Source: a virus. From it: DNA of 20,681 bases. Shown here piece by piece: positions 8,779 through 16,220 of this stretch (position 1 is the first letter of the stretch; every line of letters begins with the position of its first letter). The stretch spans positions 1 to 20,681 of the IMG/VR virus record IMGVR_UViG_3300027754_000521, one strand, 5' to 3'. The notes below the pieces were generated by a model that made no database searches, was not told where the DNA came from, and saw only the letters and a list, made by a program, of their open reading frames with translations. The translations under genes and the position numbers were made by a program.

Positions 8779-9273
8779 TTAGTAGTTCAATACACAATAA
8801 TCAGGTTGAATCGTCAATTCAATATTGACTGCATCCGATGTATCTGACCATTCTAATTCACCAAAATCTGCCTTGGTAATTTGGCATCCCTTCAAAATCC
8901 ATTCTTCAACCTTATCACCAACTGGTCCGAGCACTTGAAGAGTTAAATCCTTTTTGTAAAATTCAGCATACCCATCACGACCCGTAACAGATTCATGATG
9001 TAAACGCACCCATTCCATTACGGCTTGTGCGCCCGATGGTACAATAGGGTCATACAAGGTCATATCCATTGTACTCCACTTGGTCATACCCTTAACATAA
9101 CGAATGGTATTGATATGTGGAAGCTTGATGGGTTCTTGTTCAAGAACAGGACGCTTGGTCTTCTTGACAATGTATGCTGGAATGCCTTCAATCAAAAGTA
9201 AATAACGATTTTTAACTTTTGGTTCAAAAGCCGTAAAAAATATTTCATTTTCGGCTACGATATTATTTGCCAT
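8779..9273 (-). CDS. 19: Tail tube protein (T4 gp19-like)
   Basis: 164 residues, against 163 for T4 gp19. It forms the inner tube of the contractile tail through which DNA passes. Family features visible: an N-terminal strand leading to NRYLLLIEGIPAYIVKKTKRP, then IKLPHINTIRYVKG and WSTMDMTLYDPI, the helix SGAQAVMEWVRLHHESVTG, the strand YKKDLTLQVLGPVGD, and the C-terminal WILKGCQITKADFGELEWSD followed by a strand ending in QPDYCVLNY. This order matches the gp19/Hcp-like tube fold. It follows the sheath gene after a 56-base gap that holds a promoter-like CTATTTATA and a GGAGAT Shine-Dalgarno, consistent with separate boosting of this abundant protein. Start ATG 9273-9271. Confidence 0.93.
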   Translation of the reverse strand: MANNIVAENEIFFTAFEPKVKNRYLLLIEGIPAYIVKKTKRPVLEQEPIKLPHINTIRYVKGMTKWSTMDMTLYDPIVPSGAQAVMEWVRLHHESVTGRDGYAEFYKKDLTLQVLGPVGDKVEEWILKGCQITKADFGELEWSDTSDAVNIELTIQPDYCVLNY

Positions 9274-9296
9274 TTGTATCTCCTAACAGATTTAAC

Positions 9297-9305
9297 TATA
9301 AATAG
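9297..9305 (-). promoter_or_regulatory. CTATTTATA element upstream of the tail tube gene
   Basis: Coding strand CTATTTATA, 23 bases before the tube ATG and after the sheath stop. With one more base (C at 9296 on the plus strand) the site is a near-palindrome, CTATAAATAG/CTATTTATAG, so orientation cannot be read from it alone. It is one of three identical 9-mers in intergenic gaps. Confidence 0.42.
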
Positions 9306-9329
9306 TCGGTATTGGAAAAATATAACTTA

Positions 9330-11684
9330 TTATGCTCCGGGGAATACTGCGCCCGTTGGGAGAACATTGAATTCAAGCTTAATAAATTCAGCGGTCTTTG
9401 TTGGTTGGAGATACAATTGACCAACCAAGATATTGCGGTCAATAACATCTGGTGTATTATTAGTTTCATCCATAATGACACGGAACGCATATAGACCCGA
9501 ACGTTCTTGGACATTTGCTAAATATGGGTTAACGATATTCAAGAAACGGCGACGGGTTGATTCAACATTTTGTTCGAACACAAGGAATCGTGATGAACTT
9601 GCAATGAATTTCTTAACCGCGATTAATAAGCGGCGTACATTAACACGATCAAGTGCTGATGAACGGCGTTGTAATGTCTTTTGTCCCCACACGCAAATCC
9701 CTTGTCCCGGGAATTGTGCGATTGGATTGACCTTACCTTCATACAATACATCGCGTTGACCTTGTGATAACCGAGTCTTAACTCCTGCGGCACCTGGAAT
9801 TCCACCACGATTTAACCCTGCTGGTGCAAACCATTCTGCGGCAACGTTATCGTTGTAGGCATAGACTTCTGGTAATGATACGGACGGTGGAACAAATACT
9901 AATTTATCTGTATTGGTATCCTTGACACGAATCCATGGATAATATGCTGCTGCATAATTCGTATCTAACAACGCTGCCTGTGTGACCGCGCCTGTGATTG
10001 TTTGTGATGCTTGTGTTAAGTCCATGATGTAGAAGCAATCCCCACGTGCTTCGCAAAGACTTAATGCGTAGTTAGCAACATATGAATGTAATTCATAGAC
10101 AACACCGGGTAATACTAACAAATTAATATCATAGGTGTCAGGATTACTGATTGAATCTAACGCTTGCTTGTATGCACGTGAGCCAGCAGATGTTGCACTG
10201 GACAAATTAAAGCCTTGTGTATTACTATTAGTAATGGCATCATACATGTTGATGTATCGTGCAGGATTATCACCATCAAATCCACCTTGGAATGGTACGG
10301 TGAAGCGAAGACTACCAACAATTGATGGGGTAGTTAAGAAGCTTGCAACAGCTACTGCGGCACCCGTATCATCATATAATTCCGTTGCAGCGAGATTTTC
10401 AAGAGTAAATACCGCGCCCACTTGAACTGAACCACTTGGAAGTGGTGCCAAGTATGACATATTGGTGTTTAAGGTATCGCTATATTGGAACCCATAATAT
10501 TCATAACTGTTACGTGATGAAGATACACTGTATCCACGAACACCACTGGCAACCCAACTTGATGACAAGAAAGTTGGTGCAATGACTTGTGATATTGATG
10601 TACCAATTGGGGTACTTAATTTATCAAATCCAAATGGTACAGCGTTGGCAGGAACATTGCTAATACCCGCTGCCATTTCAGTCCAGATATATTGGGATAC
10701 ATTGGCAAAATCACCTTGGAAATAGCGTTCGCCAGTAACAGTATCTGTGGTTGGTGCGCTATTACCAATACGGCGAGCAATATAATTTGGACTTGAGGTA
10801 TCAAGTGTTAAATTATCAAATTGTTCAAGAACGCTTGGACGCTGATCGGTATCTAAGAAGTCACGCACTTGTAATGTAAAGGTTGCGTAATCTCCAGCAT
10901 TCTGACCAAGCTTTGGACCAATGATAGAAATTTTAATATCGGAATTTGCAGCAACACCATCCGTCAAGGTGTGTACCTTAAAGAGATTTAACTTTTGACC
11001 GCCCAATGTCTGTGATTGGACATATGGAGTAGTTGCATGATTATATACGCCGTAGATACTACCCGTAAGCGATAGCGCAAGGCTACTCGTTGCAGCGGAC
11101 ATACTTACCGATGCACCAGCAGCCGTGATTGCTTCTGGGAACAATGCATATGCATATCCGTTGTGCGTACCTGCTGCACCATAGCCAAGATAATTACCCA
11201 CGAATGCAGCGGCACTTGTTGTGGTGTTTAATCCTGATGTGGTTACATCTGTTACAACCGAGGACGATATGGTTAGTGCAAAATTTGTAGCAGGACCAGA
11301 AGCACTGATTGCTTCAATATTACTACCTGATACCGTTGGATGTATTACTGCGTATACAAATGAGCCACTTGACCCCGTTGCAAACAATAATGCCGACGCT
11401 GCCGTAGTTGGACTATATCCATCTAATCCCAACACACGTACTACCGTGGCTTGTCCTGATTCGCGGAGATAATTCTTTACCGTAAGACCAAGAAATGACT
11501 TTGCATCGGGTGTACCGAATGTTGTTTCATATTCTTGTTGGCTTCTAACCACAGTTGGAATAAAAGCCGGTCCCTTTGATGAAGGACCAATAAATGCACC
11601 AGCGATTTCACTAACACCTTGTGCTAAAAAGCTAAGGTCACGTTCCTGTGTAAATACACCAGGTGATACAATGCGTTCTGCCAT
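9330..11684 (-). CDS. 18: Tail sheath protein (T4 gp18-like)
   Basis: 784 residues, larger than T4 gp18 (659). The contractile sheath polymerises around the tube and shortens to drive injection. The N-terminus MAERIVSPGVFTQERDLSF and the following GAFIGPSSKGPAFIPTVV, QQEYETTFGTPDAKSFLGL and YLRESGQATVVRVLG are the classic sheath start. The conserved C-terminal region is also clear: GICVWGQKTLQRRSSALDR, VNVRRLLIAVKKFIASSS, then FLVFEQN and a final LEFNVLPTGAVFPGA. Residues roughly 90-480 are more variable and Ser/Thr-rich and probably hold the surface-exposed domains that account for the extra length. A GGAGATTCCGT Shine-Dalgarno precedes the ATG. The gene lies 22 bases after a small coiled-coil gene and before the tube gene, the sheath-tube order seen in T4. 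Confidence 0.95.
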   Translation of the reverse strand: MAERIVSPGVFTQERDLSFLAQGVSEIAGAFIGPSSKGPAFIPTVVRSQQEYETTFGTPDAKSFLGLTVKNYLRESGQATVVRVLGLDGYSPTTAASALLFATGSSGSFVYAVIHPTVSGSNIEAISASGPATNFALTISSSVVTDVTTSGLNTTTSAAAFVGNYLGYGAAGTHNGYAYALFPEAITAAGASVSMSAATSSLALSLTGSIYGVYNHATTPYVQSQTLGGQKLNLFKVHTLTDGVAANSDIKISIIGPKLGQNAGDYATFTLQVRDFLDTDQRPSVLEQFDNLTLDTSSPNYIARRIGNSAPTTDTVTGERYFQGDFANVSQYIWTEMAAGISNVPANAVPFGFDKLSTPIGTSISQVIAPTFLSSSWVASGVRGYSVSSSRNSYEYYGFQYSDTLNTNMSYLAPLPSGSVQVGAVFTLENLAATELYDDTGAAVAVASFLTTPSIVGSLRFTVPFQGGFDGDNPARYINMYDAITNSNTQGFNLSSATSAGSRAYKQALDSISNPDTYDINLLVLPGVVYELHSYVANYALSLCEARGDCFYIMDLTQASQTITGAVTQAALLDTNYAAAYYPWIRVKDTNTDKLVFVPPSVSLPEVYAYNDNVAAEWFAPAGLNRGGIPGAAGVKTRLSQGQRDVLYEGKVNPIAQFPGQGICVWGQKTLQRRSSALDRVNVRRLLIAVKKFIASSSRFLVFEQNVESTRRRFLNIVNPYLANVQERSGLYAFRVIMDETNNTPDVIDRNILVGQLYLQPTKTAEFIKLEFNVLPTGAVFPGA

Positions 11685-11706
11685 ACGGAATCTCCAATAT
11701 TACTTA

Positions 11707-11982
11707 TTATTTCTCAGGGGTAAAAATACCAGTATCAATATCTAAAGAACCAATGCCGTACTTTTCTAACAAACTATTCATAAGTTGCTTTTCAGTATTC
11801 AATAATTCTTTGTATACACTACTTTGTTGTGCTAATTTATCCGTTGTTGCTTGCAAATCATCAGAAATTAAATCGTGGGTAAGTTTTAACTGACCAACGG
11901 TAGAAATCACACTGACAATTTGTTCTCGCAGCTGGGTAACGGATAATAATTCTTCTGCTGTTAATTTCTGTGGATCTGACAT
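11707..11982 (-). CDS. Small predicted coiled-coil protein
   Basis: 91 residues, function not recognised. Residues 5-73 are almost entirely helical in character, with regularly spaced Leu/Ile/Val (EELLSVTQLREQIVSVIS, then VGQLKLTHDLISDDLQ, and VYKELLNTEKQLMNSLLEK), which suggests a helical hairpin or coiled coil. The tail YGIGSLDIDTGIFTPEK is probably a short beta element. No Cys, no signal peptide. It has one of the strongest ribosome sites in the window (AAGGAGG, 8 bases from ATG). It lies between the tail-completion gene and the sheath, where many T4-like phages carry a small coil-containing protein; an assembly or chaperone role is a guess from position. Its leader contains a degenerate form of the promoter-like element. 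Confidence 0.75.
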   Translation of the reverse strand: MSDPQKLTAEELLSVTQLREQIVSVISTVGQLKLTHDLISDDLQATTDKLAQQSSVYKELLNTEKQLMNSLLEKYGIGSLDIDTGIFTPEK

Positions 11983-12017
11983 ATAACCTGCCTCCTTTGT
12001 GATATTACTACTCGTAT

Positions 12018-12028
12018 CATAAATATAG
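12018..12028 (-). promoter_or_regulatory. Degenerate CTATATTTATG element upstream of the coiled-coil/sheath genes
   Basis: The coding strand reads CTATATTTATG in the 69-base gap between the tail completion gene and the small coiled-coil gene, about 35 bases before the ATG. It differs from the CTATTTATA of the other gaps by an inserted AT and a final G. The position is comparable, so a weaker promoter of the same class is plausible. Confidence 0.25.
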
Positions 12029-12051
12029 AATATTTTACCGAAACATTACTT

Positions 12052-12864
12052 TTACCCGTCTAGAATCTCAGTAAAAACAATAGCTTTTTTCGTAGTAAAC
12101 CGTTGCTGTGATGTTTGTCGTACCTTCCCATATCTATCCAACATTCGTTCTGGTAGAAGGTATGCCGCCACATTCAATGTAAACAATGTTTTTACTAAAC
12201 GATCTTTTTCTGCGGGAAGGGTATTTTCCATCTTATATTCGTCTATTCTGGTGCGGAACTTATACCGATTCCTGTCGCCCCAGAATTCATCGTCTTCAAA
12301 AGAAATTTGTTCTACTATACGGTTCATCTGTTCCATATATTCTGTCCAAACTACACATTCGTAGGTAAGGTCGAAATAATCGGGCGTAATCGTCGTTAAA
12401 CGCTGTTTGACGGGCTTAATCCCATTGAGGGCAGCAAACCTATCATACGGATTGTATTTGTTCCAGCCAGTCTCAAATTCCCGTTCTAAATACTTGTTAA
12501 CTGGAGAATTTATCTTTATATTTTTCTTCATACCTGACCGACGAATCATAATCAACGGTAATTGAATTTTCCCCTTATAATCACGAAGCACCCCATCTTT
12601 TTGAACACTTTTCCAGCGTTCGGGGTTTCCGTACATAATAGGAACTGGTATTTGCCGCTTATCTTGGGTCACGAGTGGACGAATCCGCTCATTTAAATAC
12701 TTTATAAGAGTTTCGTCAATAGTGGTCAATGTAATGGCAATAGGACTATTATCACCGTCTGGTGTTTTAGTGTCCAGCCCACGATTCTGTGTTTCGTCGG
12801 GAGTATTAACCCCTGTATTCTGTACAGGAATTTGGTCCGACTTTTGATTGCTATAATCAGCCAT
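12052..12864 (-). CDS. 15: Tail completion / sheath terminator protein (T4 gp15-like)
   Basis: 270 residues, against 272 for T4 gp15, the hexamer that caps the finished tail and binds the neck. After a disordered polar N-terminus (residues 1-45, Asn/Gln/Asp/Pro-rich) the conserved fold begins: TLIKYLNERIRPL, RQIPVPIMYGNPERWKSVQ (about 71-89), KIQLPLIMIRRSG (99-111). The best marker is FDLTYECVVWTEYMEQMNRI (164-183), which parallels the gp15 strand-helix with its Y-E-x-x-x-x-T-x-Y pattern. The end KAIVFTEILDG is beta-like. The start ATG overlaps the end of the preceding neck gene by 8 bases, indicating translational coupling. Assignment rests on length, motif and position after gp13/gp14-type genes. 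Confidence 0.82.
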   Translation of the reverse strand: MADYSNQKSDQIPVQNTGVNTPDETQNRGLDTKTPDGDNSPIAITLTTIDETLIKYLNERIRPLVTQDKRQIPVPIMYGNPERWKSVQKDGVLRDYKGKIQLPLIMIRRSGMKKNIKINSPVNKYLEREFETGWNKYNPYDRFAALNGIKPVKQRLTTITPDYFDLTYECVVWTEYMEQMNRIVEQISFEDDEFWGDRNRYKFRTRIDEYKMENTLPAEKDRLVKTLFTLNVAAYLLPERMLDRYGKVRQTSQQRFTTKKAIVFTEILDG

Positions 12865-13321
12865 TAGCGTTTAGTTCCTCAATATTAATACCACTAATGC
12901 GGGTCAAGTGGGCATTACACAAAATAGAGATGGAATTGTATGGTTGCCCTGCTACATATTGGGTATCGTTGATATTGTCAATTTCATAGTAACTATAATC
13001 ATAATTTATGATATCACCAATTTCTGGGTAGACTTGCGCTTCTTCCAATAATTTACGCACAAAGCGGAATTCTACATCTTGTTCAATGTCCACACCAAAT
13101 CCAGCGTCGGTGGTAGATACATTTTTCTTATACTTGACCAAGGCTTTTAATTCAACACCCGTATATCGAGTTTTGCTCGACGATTCCCCGTAAATGTTAA
13201 TACTAGTATTATCTAATACCATCTTATAGATAATGACATCAACATCAACAATCGCGTTTAGTAATTCACGATTGTAATGCTGCATTAAATTAAAATCACG
13301 GTCACCGACAAAGCGAGGCAT
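12857..13321 (-). CDS. 14: Neck / head-closure protein (T4 gp14-like)
   Basis: 154 residues, shorter than T4 gp14 (256). gp13 and gp14 plug the portal after DNA packaging and make the surface that the tail docks to. The segment IGDIINYDYSYYEIDNINDT (101-120) followed by QYVAGQ corresponds to the gp14 GDLIYFPMDNSLFEINWV region. Upstream, VDVIIYKMVLDNTSINIYGE and VEFRFVRKLLEEAQVYPE fit the same family. The C-terminal extension of T4 gp14 is missing, so this is a minimal version. It starts 3 bases after the gp13-like stop and overlaps the next gene by 8 bases, forming a compact 13-14-15 operon as in T4. Homology is inferred from motif layout and synteny, not a computed alignment. Confidence 0.75.
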   Translation of the reverse strand: MPRFVGDRDFNLMQHYNRELLNAIVDVDVIIYKMVLDNTSINIYGESSSKTRYTGVELKALVKYKKNVSTTDAGFGVDIEQDVEFRFVRKLLEEAQVYPEIGDIINYDYSYYEIDNINDTQYVAGQPYNSISILCNAHLTRISGINIEELNANG

Positions 13322-13324
13322 AGA

Positions 13325-14509
13325 TTATCCGATGTAAATTAAGAATGGTGTCTTTTGATAAATTTCTTGCATGTATTTTGCATTTTCTGCTTGCTTCTTC
13401 ATTTGTGCTTGCATTCCGGTTTGTTCCAATGTTTCGCGTAATTCTTTTACGAGATATTCCTTTTCTTCTTTTCCTTCACGACGAAGTAATTCACCGTCTA
13501 ATTTAATTAAAGCATCAGGAATTGGGATATTATCATACTTACTACGGATATCTCCTAATGTTTCCTTCGATAATGCTAATGTATATTTAAAAATCCATGT
13601 ACGACCAATAGAATTAATTGTGGTATAGGAAATATGACCATAGGGCACATTAGAATAATCTGACACAATACTACCCGATGGATTATATGTTGAGCCTGGT
13701 CCTTGCTTATCATCAACCACGATATAATCAAAGTATATTGGAGTATTATTCTTAAAATATGGACTAAATCGAATGCTATTATTTGAAATTTCAAATGAAT
13801 ATTGACTTTTACGAATCATATCATTGACTTCAATTGCTTGGATACGCAATAAATCTTCGTATGCTGGCATCATTACGAACGTAACGGCTGGTGAATATCC
13901 ATCAAATCCAAATTCACCCATTAGATTAGTTAATCCAAGTCCTGTTGCAGCAAACGGATCATAATATCTGGCGACGGCGGCTGGCATGTAATGATACACA
14001 CGACGAATTTCTAATTGCTTACCACTTTCACTAACATCTGCCCACAATGCTTTCAAATCATACTCTTGTTTATAGTAGGATTGTCCTGATGCGGTGGTGG
14101 GTGTGATATAGCCACGTTTAATATTTACATTTCCACCCGATTGTGCTTCTGTACCATATGCAGCAGATAATTTAATAATCTGCGGAAGAGCTGACCCCAC
14201 AATATTACGTTGCGTAATTGCAGTCGTGGTGGGCATCCCTTGTAACGTGAGCATATGCTCACGCGCATTAAACTGATTGACCTGTGCACCGTACGTCATC
14301 GCGGCTTCTTCAAAACACGTATATAAAATTTTATCCACCAATTCAATATCTAATACAGGATATCCCAACCGACGCGCTACAAATTGAGCAACTTTTGGGG
14401 CATCGCTCTGAAATGGTGTTTCGGCATCAAATATTCCAAAGGGTGTGAGTCCACTTGGGTTTATTGATTCATCGGTATAAACTATTGGATCGTCGCTTAA
14501 TATGGCCAT
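13325..14509 (-). CDS. 13: Neck / head-closure protein (T4 gp13-like)
   Basis: 394 residues, longer than T4 gp13 (309). The key match is VARRLGYPVLDIELVDKILY (44-63) followed by TCFEEAAMTYG, which lines up with the gp13 pattern RRLGAP-x-x-N-V-E-L...I-x-x-C-I-x-x-A-L-E-x-Y-G. The remainder includes YDLKALWADVSESGKQLEIR, VYHYMPAAVARYYDP, and a C-terminal charged helix (about 330-380, LDGELLRREGKEEKEYLVKE) likely to be a coiled coil. It opens the neck/tail block immediately after the strong terminator that ends the capsid transcript, and a CTATTTATA element 28 bases upstream of the ATG suggests a new transcript starts here. GAGAT serves as a weak ribosome site. Confidence 0.8.
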   Translation of the reverse strand: MAILSDDPIVYTDESINPSGLTPFGIFDAETPFQSDAPKVAQFVARRLGYPVLDIELVDKILYTCFEEAAMTYGAQVNQFNAREHMLTLQGMPTTTAITQRNIVGSALPQIIKLSAAYGTEAQSGGNVNIKRGYITPTTASGQSYYKQEYDLKALWADVSESGKQLEIRRVYHYMPAAVARYYDPFAATGLGLTNLMGEFGFDGYSPAVTFVMMPAYEDLLRIQAIEVNDMIRKSQYSFEISNNSIRFSPYFKNNTPIYFDYIVVDDKQGPGSTYNPSGSIVSDYSNVPYGHISYTTINSIGRTWIFKYTLALSKETLGDIRSKYDNIPIPDALIKLDGELLRREGKEEKEYLVKELRETLEQTGMQAQMKKQAENAKYMQEIYQKTPFLIYIG

Positions 14510-14537
14510 AGTAATCTCACAAATGGAAAACTCTTAG

Positions 14538-14546
14538 TATAAATAG
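14538..14546 (-). promoter_or_regulatory. CTATTTATA element upstream of the neck/tail operon
   Basis: Coding strand CTATTTATA lies 28 bases before the gp13-like ATG and about 20 bases after the capsid terminator, exactly where restart of transcription would be needed. Same 9-mer as at 3892-3900 and 9297-9305. Confidence 0.45.
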
Positions 14547-14567
14547 CACTTTACTTTGTATAACAGG

Positions 14568-14599
14568 AAAAAGGGGTGACCTTTTGGTCACCCCTTTTT
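14568..14599 (-). terminator. Strong intrinsic terminator after the major capsid gene
   Basis: A perfect inverted repeat: AAAAAGGGGTGACC (14568-14581), loop TTTT, GGTCACCCCTTTTT (14586-14599). The 9-bp GC-rich core GGGGTGACC is flanked by five A on one side and five T on the other, so the transcribed strand has stem plus U-run. The structure is symmetric and would also work for transcription from the other side. It lies 25 bases after the capsid stop. Confidence 0.92.
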
Positions 14600-14623
14600 C
14601 TACTACATTACATCATTGACCGA

Positions 14624-16201
14624 TTAAACTTGTGCTAATGCGTCAATGTAAATCTTACCGAAGAATTCAGGACGGACAATCTTCTTTGCGTAACGAGTCA
14701 TAACGCCTCTACGTGGTGTAAAGTTGTTTGGATCGTATACGAGTGGTGTCATGATTAATGGAATGTATGGAGCATAAACTGCGCCAGTTTCTAAGAAGTT
14801 TGAACCACGGAAGCCAAGAAGTAATACGTTTTCCGTCATGTATGGATTCTTGTAGATGGTGTAACGATTTTGGAATGAACCAACCTTCGTGATGCCACCT
14901 GCAAATTCATTCTTTTCGCCATCGGTTGATGTCATGAAGCCAGGAATGGTTTCAAGAATTGTTGCTACGGTTGGTGAGCAAACTGCGAAGTTTGCACCGC
15001 CACGCATGGTCAACTGATGAATCTTGTTTGAAACCTTCTGCATCTTCTGACCAAGCGTTTGGTACCAAGTCATGTTGGTCCAAGCTGTGCCGGCAAATGA
15101 TGAAGCGGTAAATGCTGAACCGTTCCATGTCTTGCCAATGTCTGCTGACCAGTATTCCGTGGTTGTTGCGTTAACAAGCAACATGTCAAGGATTTCAAGG
15201 TCAATTTCCGTTGCGATGTAATCACTTAACATTGCTGTTAATTCCGCTTCTGCATCAATACTGTGATAAGCATTCAAGTCTTGTGCAAGTTCTGGTGACC
15301 AGACTGCCTTCAACTTACGTGTCTTAGCAACGATTGTTTCTGAACGAAGTTCCAAATCAATCTGTGGAATGTTCAAGTTTGTTACTGAGTTGTCACGATC
15401 TTCGAAGTCACCACGAGTGGTGTCACTTGGTTGCTTGAGGTATTGAACTGAATTTAATACACCGTTTGCCGAACTACTTACGATAAAGTATACGGTGGTT
15501 TGTGCTGGATCAACACGGGTAAATTCTGGAAGATACAACGATCCAAAATTTAGGGCTGAACCTGATGGAACCCATGCACGAACTGAACTGATGTCTGGGT
15601 TTGTGAATGCTGACAATGATGCTGAAACAATTCTGAAACCTGAGAATGATGAACTGTAGCTATCATTGAAGTTTACATCACTATAGGTAACTGCGGCTGA
15701 TTGGGTTGGGATTGACAAACCAGTCAACGATACAACGTTGGCTGAGTAGCCGAATTCGCCAGCACCGTATAAACCACCTGCTGGGATTGTGCCTGAACCT
15801 GACGTTGTGCCGTAGAGTGAACTGCCATTGGCCTTGGTTAAGTTAGCTGCTGAACCGTACTTGAAATCCATGAAGAATACCAAACCTGCTGGCAAGTTCA
15901 TTGGTTGAACTGATACGAAGTTCTTTGATGCGATTGAACCGAACACCTTACGAACTAATGGAAGTGCAACACCTGCCCAGTTTTCACCAGCGGTGCCTGA
16001 ACCACCTGGGTTCGTTGAGGTTGCTTCTGAAAGAAGCTGTGTTGCTTGGTTTTCAAGCATTACTGCCATGCCTTGCTTTTCGTGGCCTGTTAAGCCTTCA
16101 AGCAGACCTGAGCGGTCCCACTTGCCCGACAATTTGCGGGACTGATCAATGATAACCTTATGGGCGGACCCGGCTTCATTGATAAATTCTTGTACTGACA
16201 T
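14624..16201 (-). CDS. 23: Major capsid protein (T4 gp23-like)
   Basis: 525 residues, against 521 in T4. Builds the icosahedral head on the scaffold; HK97-type fold. Strong family landmarks: LLEGL then MAVMLENQATQLLSEA (45-60), matching the gp23 LLEGL...LLENQ region; VSVQPMNLPAGLVFFMDFKYG; KLKAVWSPELAQDLNAYHSI; FAVCSPTVATILETIPGF; and NFTPRRGVMTRYAKKIVRPE near the end. LLSE-A (E59/A60) fits the T4 protease rule (L/I-x-E before a small residue) at the point where T4 gp23 is cut, giving a mature chain of about 466 residues. The very N-terminus MSVQEFINEAG resembles the T4 capsid-targeting peptide and offers a second possible site after E9. GGAG ribosome site 9 bases from ATG; strong terminator downstream. 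Confidence 0.97.
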   Translation of the reverse strand: MSVQEFINEAGSAHKVIIDQSRKLSGKWDRSGLLEGLTGHEKQGMAVMLENQATQLLSEATSTNPGGSGTAGENWAGVALPLVRKVFGSIASKNFVSVQPMNLPAGLVFFMDFKYGSAANLTKANGSSLYGTTSGSGTIPAGGLYGAGEFGYSANVVSLTGLSIPTQSAAVTYSDVNFNDSYSSSFSGFRIVSASLSAFTNPDISSVRAWVPSGSALNFGSLYLPEFTRVDPAQTTVYFIVSSSANGVLNSVQYLKQPSDTTRGDFEDRDNSVTNLNIPQIDLELRSETIVAKTRKLKAVWSPELAQDLNAYHSIDAEAELTAMLSDYIATEIDLEILDMLLVNATTTEYWSADIGKTWNGSAFTASSFAGTAWTNMTWYQTLGQKMQKVSNKIHQLTMRGGANFAVCSPTVATILETIPGFMTSTDGEKNEFAGGITKVGSFQNRYTIYKNPYMTENVLLLGFRGSNFLETGAVYAPYIPLIMTPLVYDPNNFTPRRGVMTRYAKKIVRPEFFGKIYIDALAQV

Positions 16202-16220
16202 ATGATTTATCTCCTAAAAG

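Noticed and set aside
11221-11472. Plus-strand frames of 60-120 codons opposite the sheath, capsid and fibre genes (for example here, 4059-4430 and 18597-18965)
   Set aside because: Low-complexity antisense shadows of well-supported genes, with no ribosome sites or family motifs.
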